Shown here piece after piece: positions 1 to 10,433 of a stretch of DNA of 64,000 nt. A program made the position numbers and the translations under genes. The stretch's first letter is position 1. Each line of letters opens with the position of its first letter. The notes under the pieces were generated by a model. That model was not told where the DNA came from, did not search any database, and saw nothing but the letters and a program-made list of their open reading frames with translations. Source of the stretch: Brucella cytisi (GTDB lineage Bacteria; Pseudomonadota; Alphaproteobacteria; Rhizobiales; Rhizobiaceae); the NCBI GenBank assembly GCA_012103075.1, contig JAAVLQ010000001.1, positions 2,270,001 through 2,334,000 of the forward strand, written 5' to 3'.

Positions 1-595
1 CGTTTTTTGAAGAAAATCACAAACTTAATCGCCGTTCTTTTCTCCAGACATTAACAGAATTCTCATCCCGACAATGTCAACCGTCTACTCACACCCAACG
101 TCGCCGTCAAACACTTTCAACCAACAAAGGGACGAACCAGTCTGCCGCTAGCAGCGTCGCCGCCCTCGTTGTGGAGGCGTATATAGGGGTGACACCTCAT
201 ATCTGTCAACAGCGACAATGAAGTTTTTGATGTTTTTTTGACAACTTTCCACAAGCCGTCGGATTTCCACGTATTTGCCTGATATTATAGTGCACTCATT
301 GCACCAACCGCACTTGGAAGGGCCTTAAACCGGCCTTATTGCCCAAATAGTTTCCGCGAAATTTTTGAAACCGACAATGAACCATACTTTGCAAGCGATT
401 GTGGAAATCGTTGTCTGGCAGGCTTGTCGTTGACTTACGTTTCTTCGGCAGGCAAAACTCACATGCCCGTTTGGGAGCCTTCCGACAGAATGGAAGACAC
501 CTTAATACCGGATTGGCGGTTTGTCCGCTTTTCCGACAAACGATTTCAAGCACGTTTTGTGCGGTCAGTTATAAAGAAGGACCGGCTACAGCAGT
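1..595. other. Intergenic leader upstream of the M23 peptidase
   Basis: No convincing gene is seen here. Open frames in this stretch have no family resemblance and overlap each other on both strands. The base composition is AT-richer than the genes, and the segment around 175-200 (a GC-rich stretch followed by GCGTATATAGG) looks like promoter DNA. I cannot place a start site. The region presumably carries the promoter for the gene starting at 596 and perhaps for a gene left of the window. Confidence 0.4.
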
Positions 596-2617
596 ATGAA
601 AGAGATGGGGCCGAACAATCTCGATCCGGGTGACGAGCCCCGCTCAGTGTAGGCGGACGGCGGCGGCCACCAGATCGTCGTGAAGTTTCTGCCCGCTGGC
701 TCGCTGGAACGTTCCTGACCGGCGTTACGTCCTGCATGCTGATCGGCGTTGCATTGTTTGCCGCTCTGGACGGGCGCGAACAGCTGGCGACCCCGCCTGA
801 AATCCTTGCCCGTAACGACATGCCCGGTGCGACCGACGAAGCCGCTGTTACCAAGGGCGGACGTCTTGTCAGCACCGTCTCTCAGCAAAAGGCGCGCGAC
901 CGGCGCCGTTTCGATCTTTCGACGATGCAGAAAGTGGGTGAACGCGAAGTTATTCGCACGCGACCATTCGAATTTGTCCGCATGGCTCTCGCCGTCGATC
1001 ACCCGACCAGCCGCAAATATCCTGCTTTCAACGCCCTCACCGTGTTTTTCGGAAGGACCCGCGGCACCGCAGCCTGCCGATGCCGGTCAGATTTACGGCG
1101 CCAAGGTCGAAAGCGAAGTCAGTCTGCGTGTTGTCGATTTTCCGATGAACAGCACGACATTCGATGCATCCAGCGACCTGACAGTGGATGAGGTCGAGAA
1201 GGTTGTGCGGGATACCGGTGGTCTTCTGACCGACGGCGACGTGCAGGTTGCATCGCTCCACTATGTCGATCCCGCTCGTTTCGGCGGCACGGACTCGCCT
1301 TTCGCGCTTGGCCCCGCGCTTGGCGTGAAGATTACACAGGAGAATGTCGGTGTCGCACAGCGCGGCGATGACGAGACGGTTGGCGAAGGCTTTTCGGAAG
1401 AACTGATTCCTTTCCGTCAGACGGCCGATATCAAGCAGGCGCTTGAGGACGCCGGTTATACCGGCGACGATGCCGAGAACATGGCCGACTCGCTTGCCAA
1501 GCTGATGAACTCGCCGCGTCTCAAGGAAGGCAGCGTTTTGCGTGTCGGCACCGAGACGCAGGATGGCACGGACCGTATCGTGCGCGCCAGCATCTATAAT
1601 CGCACCACGCATCTGGTGACAGTCGCCCTCAACGACCGGGGACAATATATTCCGTCCGACGAACCGGAACAGACCCCGCTCCTGCAGACGGCTTTCGATG
1701 GCAATGCCCTGCCTACGGCCATTCGGGGTAATCTACCCAGTGTCTATGACGGGATCAGCCGGGCCGCGCTTGCTTATGGTATGTCGGAGACGATGCGCGA
1801 ACAGCTCGTCAAGATGCTCGCAAGCGATGTTGACCTGCAGTCACGGCTTGCACCGAGTGACCAGATCGACGCATTCTTCTCGCTGCCGGACGATCCCGAC
1901 AAACCGGAAGCCGATTCGCAGCTTCTTTATGTTTCGGCCAATTTCGGCGGCACGACCCGCAAATTCTATCGCTATCAAGCTCCGGACGGGAGCGTCGACT
2001 ACTTCAACGGCGACGGCAAAAGCGCGAAACAGTTCCTGCTCCGCAATCCGGTTCCCAATGGTGTCTTCCGCTCACCGTTCGGCATGCGCCGCCACCCGAT
2101 CCTTGGTTACAGCCGCATGCACACCGGCGTGGACTGGGCCGCGCCACGCGGCACGCCGATCATCGCGTCCGGTAATGGCGTGGTGGAAAAGGCAGGCTGG
2201 ACCAATGGCTATGGCAACCAGACCCTGATTCGTCATGCCAATGGTTATGTGAGCAGCTATAGCCACCAGAACGCCATCGCCCGCGGCGTTACCGCCGGTG
2301 CCCGTGTGCGGCAGGGACAGGTGATCGGCTATGTGGGGTCGACGGGTCTTTCCACCGGTCCTCACCTTCACTACGAAATGATCGTGAACGGCACCAAGGT
2401 CGACCCACTGCGCATTCGTCTACCGGATAACAAGGCGCTTTCGGGCAAGGAGCTCGAAGCCTTCAAGCAGGAACGGGATCGCATCGACACTCTGTTGAAC
2501 AGTGATGACAACGGCACCAAGCTTGCCTCGAACGGATCGACGAAAGCTGATAAAGAGAAAGGCCGGAGATACGCCCCGGCCTTTCTCTTTGAATTCACTG
2601 AAATGCTTACTCGGTAA
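596..2617 (+). CDS. M23 (LytM/NlpD-like) peptidoglycan endopeptidase, membrane-anchored, two frameshifts
   Basis: Predicted zinc metallopeptidase that cuts peptidoglycan cross-links in the periplasm. A basic cytoplasmic start (MKEMGPNNLDPGDE) is followed by one membrane helix near residues 35-57, a long periplasmic region, and a C-terminal LytM domain at about nt 2050-2420 with the HTGVD zinc motif and the terminal HLHYE motif. The protein is read in three pieces. One C appears lost in the CCCC run near 638-641, and one T appears gained in the TTTTT run near 1045; the two errors compensate. The last 22 or so codons run through a terminator hairpin and past the stop of the convergent gene, so the true stop may be earlier (TGA TAA sits at 2548-2553 in another frame). 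Start chosen because residues 1-14 join the helix frame after one base is restored. Confidence 0.8.
2552..2590. terminator. Bidirectional rho-independent terminator
   Basis: Perfect 15-bp inverted repeat: the arm AAAGAGAAAGGCCGG at 2552-2566 pairs with 2576-2590 around a 9-base loop. It is A-rich on one side and T-rich on the other, so it can work in both directions. It separates the convergent M23 peptidase and L,D-transpeptidase genes. Confidence 0.85.
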
Positions 2618-4075
2618 ACTCGACCGTTACGCCAGCTTTCACCAACTTTGCCAGCTCTTCCGCATCCCAATTGGTCAATCGCACACAGCCATGGCTTGAC
2701 GTCTTGCCGATTCTCGATGGCTCCGGCGTACCGTGAATGCCGTAGGTCGGCTTGGAAAGCGCGATCCAGACTGTTCCCACCGGCCCGTTTGGCCCGGGCG
2801 GAATGGTCAGCACCTTATCATTATTGCCCTGCTTGAAGTTGATCTTTGGATTGTAGGTGTAGTTCGGATTGATCGCGATGCGCTCGACCTGAACAACGCC
2901 GGAAGGTGACGGATTGTCCGACGAACCAATGGTCGAGGGATAGGCAACGACCAGCTTGCCGGCTTCGTCATAGCCGCGAACCTGCTTGCGTCCTTTGTCG
3001 GCGATGATGAGGGCCACCACCTTGGTCCTGACAGGCTCGCCGAGGTTCGGAATCTTCACAATTGAACCTGGCTGGTTGAAGTTCACCCCGTGATTGATCT
3101 CTTTCAGATAGGCTTCGTCTATATGAAACTTTTCACCGAGCATTTCGGTGACCGACGTGTAGGCCATGGCCGGTAGCTGCGCCTTGTGGGCGTAATCTTC
3201 CGGGATGGAAGCAACGTATTGCCGTCCCACGTCTTCGTTGGTGATGGTGTATTCGGTGAAGGCTGGGCCACCTGTGGCTTCAAGTTCCGCATTGACCGCC
3301 GCTTCGTCTGTCGGATTGATCGACTTTCCGGTCAGCTCGCCATAGGCGGCAGCCGCCTTGTCGACATTGCTGCCCGAACGACCGTCAATGACGCCGGGCG
3401 ATGCACCGGCGCGGTCGAGCAGTATCTGATAGGCTGCGATCTTTTCCTTTGCACCCTGCCCTTTCGGCATTTCGATTGCCGGAGCCATGTCGCTCGGATT
3501 GGGAACACCCCTTTGTTCATAACCCGGCTGGCCATAATCCTGCTGGCCATCATAACCGGGATTGGCACTGGCTGAATTGGTGCTTGTATTGTCAGGATAT
3601 TGATCGCCTGCCGGAGGAAGTTCCGACCGTTGCACCTGTCCATCACGGTTGCCGCCATATTGCGGTGCCGCCGGAGCGTCCGGGTAATAGTTCGGATCTT
3701 CGGGCACGTTGCCGAAACCGTCATAGGGAGCGCCACCGTCGACTGGACCATCGAGCGTCCAGTTGTCGTCTGGCTGCGGTGCGCGGCGAACCCGACGGTC
3801 ATAAGCGTTCGGGTCATAATTATTGGCGTCCTCGACACTGAGAATACGCCCGCGACGATCCATGGTAACGCGGCGGCCATACTGGTCGATAAAGACCCGT
3901 ACCCGGCGATCATGATAGATTTCTTCACCCGGATCATAAAGCTGCGCAAGCTGTACCGGGCGTTCGGTAGCCACTGCAAAACTGCCCCCTCCTCCGCGCG
4001 CGCTGTACCGTTGACGGCAGTTACCGCGACGGAAGCAAACAAAGCGAAACGAAGCATGCGTGTGTAATGCGCCAT
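2607..4075 (-). CDS. L,D-transpeptidase (YkuD/ErfK family), exported, frameshifted near its signal peptide
   Basis: Periplasmic enzyme of the YkuD family, which makes 3-3 peptidoglycan cross-links or attaches proteins to peptidoglycan through a catalytic cysteine. The signature H-x-SSHGCVRL near the C-terminus supplies the active-site Cys. Upstream of it is a Pro/Asp/Tyr-rich low-complexity stretch and a peptidoglycan-binding-like region. The mature frame opens at 3974 without a signal peptide. A clear one (MAHYTRMLRFALFASVAVTA, cleaved after TARA) starts at 4075 in another frame, and the two join if one T is restored in the TTTT run near 3976. About 488 residues. Convergent with the M23 peptidase across a shared terminator. 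Confidence 0.87.
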
Positions 4076-4277
4076 GAAGAATGCCCCGGGTGATCGAGAG
4101 TCCATGGATGCCGCGAATATGGTTAATAACTGATTAGCTGATAAAGCAGATGCCAGATGAACTGGACATGAAAATGGCCAACATCGAAGGAAAGCTGGAA
4201 AACTTGTCACGCCAGACATGAAAATGGCGCCGCAACCTATCCGGTTGCGACGCCCAATAACCTCAATTCTTGAACGT

Positions 4278-6901
4278 TCAGGCGTTCTCGTCGATCTTCT
4301 GGCCTTCATCCTCAAGCGCACCGCGAATCGGATGGAAATTGAGCCTGTCCGAACCGGCGGTAATCTTGACGATGGAACCATCCAGAATGTCGCCCAGTAG
4401 GATGCGCTCGGCGAGCGGATCCTGAACTTCTTTTCTGAATGACGCGCTTCAACGGACGCGCGCCATAAGCCGGGTCATAGCCCTTGTTGGCCAGCCATTC
4501 GCGTGCATCTTCTTCCAGCTGCAGCACGATCTTGCGATCGGTCAGAAGCATCTGGAGACGCTGCATCTGAATATCGACAATCGCACCCATGTCTTCACGG
4601 CGCAGCCGGTGGAACAGGATGATTTCATCGACACGGTTCAGAAATTCCGGACGGAAGGCAGCCCGCACCACGCCCATTACTTCCTCACGAACCGACTCGA
4701 CATCGTCCTTCTCGCCAAGATTGACGAGATATTCAGCACCGAGGTTCGAGGTCATGATGATGACCGTATTGCGGAAATCAACCGTGCGGCCCTGTCCGTC
4801 GGTCAGGCGTCCGTCGTCCAGCACCTGCAACAGCACGTTGAACACATCCGGATGCGCCTTTTCGATCTCATCGAACAGGATCACCTGATAGGGCCTGCGC
4901 CGAACGGCTTCCGTCAGAACGCCGCCTTCTTCATAGCCGACATAGCCGGGAGGTGCGCCGATCAACCGGCTCACGGAATGCTTTTCCATGAATTCCGACA
5001 TGTCGATACGAACCATGGCCGCGTCGTCTTGGAAGAGGAACGCGGCGAGCGCCTTGGTCAGCTCCGTCTTGCCGACACCGGTTGGGCCGAGGAAGATGAA
5101 CGAGCCGATAGGCCGGTTAGGGTCCTGAAGCCCGGCGCGCGCACGGCGAACCGCCTTCGAGATGGCCCGGACAGCCTCGCCCTGCCCGATGACCCGCTTC
5201 GCAAGTTCGTCTTCCATGCGCAACAGCTTCTCACGCTCGCCTTCCAGCATCCGGTCAACCGGAATACCGGTCCAGCGTGAGATGATCTGCGCCACGTGGT
5301 CAGGCGTAACAGTCTCTTCAAGCAGAGAGCCCTTGTTTTCATGGCTTTCGGCTTCGACAAGTTGCTTCTCCAGCTGGGGAATCTTGCCATAGGCCAGTTC
5401 GCCCGCTTTCTGGAATTCACCGCTTCGCTGTGCGATGGCGAGAGCATTGCGTGCCTCTTCAAGCTGGCGCTTGAGATCAGCAGCAAGTCCGAGCTTCTGC
5501 TTTTCAGACTGCCATTTCGACGTCAGTTCCGCCGATTCTTCTTCCAGATCAGTCAGCTCCTTTTCGAGGCGCTGAAAACGATCCTTGGAAGCAGCATCGG
5601 TTTCAACCTTCAGCGCTTCGCGCTCGATCTTCAGCTGCATGATGCGACGGTCGATTTCATCCAGCTCTTCCGGCTTGGAATCAACCTGCATGCGCAGGCG
5701 CGATGCCGCCTCATCGACGAGATCAATGGCTTTATCGGGCAGGAAACGGTCGGTGATATAACGGTTCGACAAGGTTGCCGCAGCAACCAGAGCCGAATCC
5801 GAAACACGCACCTTGTGATGCTGCTCGTATTTTTCCTTCAGGCCACGCAGGATCGAAATCGTGTCCTCGACGGTCGGTTCATCAACGAATACCGGCTGAA
5901 AACGACGGGCAAGCGCTGCATCCTTCTCGACATATTTGCGATATTCTTCCAGCGTCGTCGCGCCAACGCAGTGCAGTTCACCGCGTGCAAGAGCAGGCTT
6001 CAAAAGGTTCGATGCATCCATCGCGCCATCAGACTTGCCTGCACCGACAAGCGTATGCATTTCATCGATGAAGAGGATGATCTGGCCGGCAGCCGTCTGC
6101 ACTTCCGAAAGTACTGCTTTCAGACGCTCTTCGAACTCACCACGATATTTGGCACCGGCAATCAGCGCGCCCATATCGAGCGCCATCAACTGCTTGTCCT
6201 TCAAGGATTCGGGCACATCGCCATTGACGATGCGAAGCGCCAGACCTTCCGCGATTGCGGTCTTGCCGACGCCCGGCTCGCCGATCAGAACCGGATTGTT
6301 CTTGGTGCGGCGCGACAGAACCTGAATCGTGCGGCGGATTTCCTCGTCGCGACCGATCACCGGATCAAGCTTGCCTGCACGCGCATCCTCGGTCAGATCG
6401 CGGGCATATTTCTTCAACGCATCATAATTGCTTTCAGCGGACGCCGAATCGGCGGTGCGGCCTTTGCGCATATCGTTTATGACCTTGTTGAGCGCCGTCG
6501 GTGTCACACCGGCAGCGGAAAGAATTTCAGACGTCTTTGCGGATTTTTTCCATCGCCAGCGCCATCAGAAGGCGCTCGACGGTGACGAAGCTGTCACCAG
6601 CCTTGCTGGCAAGTTCCTCGGCAAGCGAGAAGACCTTGGCAAGCGGCTGCGATAAATAAAGCTGATCGTTGCCACCCGACACTTTGGGCAGCTTTTCGAG
6701 CGCATTCTGCAAGCCGATGCGCACATCGGCAATGCGACCGCCCGCGCGTTCGATCAGGGACGAGGCAAGTCCTTCGTTATCATCGACGAGAACCTTCAAC
6801 ACATGTTCGGGTGTGAATTGTTGGTTGCCGGACGACAGCGCGAAAGTCTGTGCAGACTGGATAAAGCCCCGGACGCGTTCCGTATATTTTTCGATATTCA
6901 T
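4278..6901 (-). CDS. clpB: ATP-dependent disaggregase ClpB, two frameshifts
   Basis: Hexameric AAA+ chaperone that pulls proteins out of aggregates together with DnaK. The N domain begins [18 protein letters not shown]. Walker A of the first ATPase ring (GEPGVGKT) is near residue 207 and of the second (GPTGVGKT) near residue 605, with the coiled-coil M domain between, as in the E. coli protein. Length about 873 residues, normal for ClpB. An extra A near 6546-6551 splits off the N domain, and an extra A near 4432 garbles the last 50 residues; removing them restores [16 protein letters not shown] and [19 protein letters not shown]. Both are in A runs, so sequencing error is more likely than inactivation. 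Confidence 0.95.
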
Positions 6902-7048
6902 GATGTCTCCTTTGCCTTCCGGCCCATCAAGCGGCACCAGAAGATGTATGGTGACGAAGCCCCCACACTGGGCGGACTTCTTTCCAAGACAGCATATGGG
7001 ACGATGGCCGGGTTTCGGCAAGGGTTACAGACACTTGAAGAACCAAAT

Positions 7049-7077
7049 AAAAATGGCGCGGAAACCGCGCCATTTTT
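7049..7077 (-). terminator. Rho-independent terminator after the DUF4167 gene
   Basis: Inverted repeat AAATGGCGCGG (7051-7061) and CCGCGCCATTT (7065-7075) with a 3-base loop and A/T-rich flanks. It lies between the DUF4167 gene and clpB, both on the minus strand, so clpB probably has its own promoter in 6902-7048. Confidence 0.8.
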
Positions 7078-7097
7078 AACTTTATACACAGGGACGA

Positions 7098-7882
7098 TCA
7101 GGCGTCGGAATCCGCAGATTCCGTTACCGGCGTCTCATCACCGCTATCCTTGGCGGCGCGGCGCGGACGACCGGGACGACGCGTGGCGCGACGTGGCGCG
7201 GCCTCATCCGCAGAAGATGCATCGGCAACAGGAGCGGCCTCCGCGGCCACTGGTGCTGCCTGCTCGACCACGGCTGCAGCCGGAGCCTCTTCAGCCACCG
7301 GCTGAGCCTGTTTTTCCTGCGGCTGTTCGTCAGAACGCTCGTCAGCGTTGAAGCGCTCACGCTGCGGACGGCGGCCACGACCCAGACGACGATCGCGGTT
7401 GTCGCGCTCGCGCGGCTGCTGGCGACCTTCACCGGACTTTACCGGCTCGCCACCATCTTCGCCATAAACGACCTCGGCAGGCGTGCCCTCGATAACCGGC
7501 TGCGGGCCGGAACCGTTGACGGGCTGTGGCTGTGCTGCAACAGGCGTGAAGCCTGCTTCCTCATCATCCGCACCGTCATCGTCGAAGGTTTCCTCGCGCT
7601 GGAACGGCACCGGATTCTGCGCCATGGCCGCCATGATGATGCGGTTGTAATGTTCAGCGTGCTGAAGATAATTTTCCGCCATCACGCGATCGCCAGATGC
7701 CTGTGCGTCCCGCGCAAGTGCCGAGTATTTTTCTGCAATATGTTGCGCATTGCCACGGATCTTCACATCCGGGCCATTGCTTTCGTAATTGCGCGACAGA
7801 GGATTGGGGCCCTTGCGGTTGTTGTTGTTGTTATTGTTATTCCCCGTCCGCGCATGCGCCTGTTCTGCTGTGCTGGCCTCAT
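7098..7882 (-). CDS. DUF4167 domain protein, frameshifted in its Asn-rich N-terminus
   Basis: Alphaproteobacterial protein of unknown function. The DUF4167 region (IRGNAQHIAEKYSALARDA, then SGDRVMAENYLQHAEHY) is followed by a long Ala/Glu/Arg-rich disordered tail with RGRR-type stretches that suggest nucleic-acid or RNA contact; that is inference. The domain frame opens only at 7766, but family members carry about 38 more residues starting MRPxQQN with an Asn run. That sequence is present from 7882 in another frame and joins if one G is restored in the GGGG near 7842. The Asn run is coded by AAC/AAT repeats. Confidence 0.8.
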
Positions 7883-8277
7883 ATTCATCTCTTTTCAGAT
7901 TAAAGGGCGTAGAAACTCCACAGCCAAAAAGCTGCCGGTTTCACGCTATCGAGCCATGGAGGAAGTACGCCCTAAAAACTTCCCACAAATCGACTGCTCC
8001 TGAGTTAGGTACCTCTATGGGTCACCAAAACTCCGCGGTTGCATTAAGGCATAACCATTCCGAAAAGCTCTGCTCTTCGAGATTATGCTTGAAAGTCGTG
8101 TACTTCCGCACAAGCCATCCCCAAAGAACCTTCGGGGAGCATGACCAAAAATCGTCATGGAGCATTTCCGCCACCGCCCATCAGCGGGCAAAACCATTCT
8201 GGCTGTATACGGTGGCCGGAAACTAAAACGGCTTCGCCGCAAATTCCAAGTGTTTTTAGCGGTTCGCCGCATCAAAA
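7883..8277. other. Intergenic region between prmC and the DUF4167 gene
   Basis: No gene is supported. The stretch lies downstream of prmC and upstream of the DUF4167 gene (both minus strand), so it should hold the DUF4167 promoter. Two GC-rich blocks ending TTCGCCGC (about 8228-8240 and 8259-8271) each contain a short self-complementary core and may be remnants of a repeat or a weak terminator. Nothing more can be said. Confidence 0.4.
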
Positions 8278-9141
8278 TTACGTATTTGATTTATACGCGA
8301 AAAGCATGGCCCTTCTGTGGCCGCCAAGGTCACTCGCATGTCCTGCGAGGGAAAAACCTGCGCTTTCGAACAGCACTTCAACATCCCGGAATTGTCCGGC
8401 GCCAATCTCTACGGCAACCATTCCTTGTTTATATAGGTGATCTGCTGCCTTCTGTGCAAGGGCTCTGTAGAAATTCAGTCCATCAGACCCACCGTCGAGC
8501 GCATCCAATGGGTCATGTTCGCGCACTTCGCGCGACAGTCCGGCAATGTCTTCATGCGGAATATAGGGCGGGTTTGAGACGATAAGATGAAACCGCCCGC
8601 TCACATTTTCAAACCAGTCGCTTTTGAGCGCTGCGAACCGGTCACACACGCCATTGGCGACAGCATTGATTCGCGCCATTGCAAGCGCCCCCTCCGCCAT
8701 GTCGAGACCAATGCCGTGTGCGCGCTCGAAGCGATGCAGAAGCGAGATGATGATCGCGCCCGTTCCCGTTCCCATATCAAGGAGTTCAAGCGTGTTTTTC
8801 TGCACCGCAAGCGCTTCCAGCGCCGGAATGACCAGCTCCACCAGCACTTCCGTATCGGGACGCGGTTCAAGCGTAGCAGCGGAGAGCCGGAAAGGCAGGC
8901 CGAAGAACTCGCGAACACCCATGATCCGGTGAGCCGGCTCACCCTTTTCACGGCGGTCCAGCGCATCGGAAAGCTTCTCGATTACCGCAGAATCAACCAA
9001 TTGCTCAGGTGCGGATATCAGATCGAGCCGCGTCTTGCCGGTTGCCCATTCGACCGGGAGCCGTGCATCGAGGTCTGGCGTATCCAGTTCTGCCGCACGA
9101 AGCCTCGTCCGTGCATCAGCCATCAGGCGGTCGAGACGCAT
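8278..9141 (-). CDS. prmC: Peptide chain release factor N5-glutamine methyltransferase
   Basis: Methylates the glutamine of the GGQ motif in release factors, here most directly PrfA, whose gene lies just upstream. An N-terminal helical domain is followed by a Rossmann methyltransferase domain with the SAM-binding LLDMGTGTGAI motif and the catalytic NPPYIP motif. The start MRLDRLMADARTR at 9141 matches family N-termini; a GTG at 9150 is an alternative. Length 287 residues. The frame extends further upstream, but only through a dispersed repeat. No frameshift seen. Confidence 0.93.
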   Translation of the reverse strand: MRLDRLMADARTRLRAAELDTPDLDARLPVEWATGKTRLDLISAPEQLVDSAVIEKLSDALDRREKGEPAHRIMGVREFFGLPFRLSAATLEPRPDTEVLVELVIPALEALAVQKNTLELLDMGTGTGAIIISLLHRFERAHGIGLDMAEGALAMARINAVANGVCDRFAALKSDWFENVSGRFHLIVSNPPYIPHEDIAGLSREVREHDPLDALDGGSDGLNFYRALAQKAADHLYKQGMVAVEIGAGQFRDVEVLFESAGFSLAGHASDLGGHRRAMLFAYKSNT

Positions 9142-9153
9142 TTCGCTCACCCT

Positions 9154-9267
9154 TAGAGCGCATCCCGAAAAGTGTGAAACGGTTTTCGGAAAAGATGCGC
9201 GGTTCAAAACAAATATCTAGAGCGCCGATCTGGCCAATCTGCTCGAATCAGATCGAAACGCACTCTA
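9154..9267. repeat. RIME-like dispersed repeat, copy 1
   Basis: Two-part element. The left half has GCGCATCCCGAAAAGTGTG, then GGTTTTCGG and GATGCGC, which fold into a hairpin. The right half has AGAGCGCCGATCTG followed by a degenerate inverted copy. It fills the whole gap between prfA and prmC, and its right edge carries the TAG stop codon of prfA (9265-9267). Related copies are at 15159, 33846, 49615 and 59996. The structure recalls the RIME-type mosaic elements known from rhizobia. Confidence 0.8.
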
Positions 9268-10337
9268 ATGCCCCAGTTCCGTCAGAAGTGCGGTCTGGTG
9301 ATCGGAAATCAGCGCATCGACCAGTTCGTCCAGATCACCTTCCATAACCCGGTCGAGCTTGTAGAGCGTCAGGTTGATGCGATGATCGGTGACGCGTCCC
9401 TGCGGGAAATTATAAGTGCGGATACGCTCGGAGCGATCGCCCGAACCGACCGGCTGCGACGTGATTCAGAACGTTCGGTTTCTGCCTTCTGGCGCTCCAT
9501 GTCGTAAAGGCGTGCACGGAGAATCTGCATCGCGCGTGCGCGGTTCTGGTGCTGGGATTTTTCAGCCTGAACGACCATGATACCAGTCGGGATGTGCGTA
9601 ATGCGAACCGCGGAGTCAGTCGTGTTCACGTGCTGGCCACCGGCACCGGACGCCCGCATCGTATCGATGCGAATATCTTCGTTGCGGATTTCGATATCGA
9701 TATCCTCGGCTTCAGGCAGAACCGCAACGGTTGCAGCCGAGGTATGGATACGCCCGCCAGCTTCCGTTTCAGGCACACGCTGCACACGGTGCACGCCCGA
9801 TTCGAACTTGAGCTTGGAGAACACACCCTTGCCGGAAACGGTGGCGATGATTTCCTTGTAACCACCGGCATCGCCCTCGCTGGCCGAAACCAGCTCGACC
9901 CGCCAGCCTTTTTCGGCAGCATAGCGCTCATACATGCGGAACAGGTCACCGGCGAACAGTGCTGCCTCCAGACCGCCCGTACCGGCACGAATTTCGAGAA
10001 TGGCGTTCTTCTCGTCGGCAGCGTCCTTCGGCAGCAACAGAATCTGGACTTCCTGCTCCAGTCCTTCAATCCGCTTTTCCACGCCCGGCAGCTCTTCCAG
10101 CGCCAGTGCACGCATCTCTGCATCCGTGGATGCATCGTCACGCATGGCCGCCAGATCGACAGCTTCCTTGCGGGAATCGGTCAGTTCGCGAATCTTGCCA
10201 ACCACCTCCTGCAGCTCGGAATATTCCGATGCGAGCTTCACATAGGTTTCCGAATCCGGATTGTGGGCCATCTGGCTTTCGATCATTGAGAACCGCTTCA
10301 AAAGCTGGTCCATCCGGTCCTGCGGCAATGCGATCAT
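9265..10337 (-). CDS. prfA: Peptide chain release factor 1, one frameshift
   Basis: Releases nascent chains at UAA and UAG. The GGQ motif is seen in [15 protein letters not shown], and the start [16 protein letters not shown] is typical of alphaproteobacterial RF1. The frame breaks after RSESRRS near 9458, where one G seems lost; downstream the correct C-terminus ([18 protein letters not shown] to LLTELGH) continues in another frame to the TAG at 9265. Full length about 357 residues, normal for RF1. Linked to prmC, which modifies it, with a dispersed repeat in the gap. An essential gene, so the break is very unlikely to be real. Confidence 0.94.
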
Positions 10338-10433
10338 GTCATGTCCTAAAAATTATCAGCGGCGTGCAAGAATGCAAAACGGGACGCCGCGCAATCCTGC
10401 ACCGCGACCGTTCAGTCAGGTCAATTTGCTTTG

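Noticed and set aside
4076..4277. A distinct gene between clpB and the L,D-transpeptidase gene
   Set aside because: Open frames here only extend the signal-peptide frame of the transpeptidase upstream and show no protein character.
5296..6585. Long plus-strand open frame of 429 codons antisense to clpB
   Set aside because: It mirrors the clpB frame, has no domain resemblance and no ribosome binding site. Long antisense frames are expected in GC-rich coding DNA.
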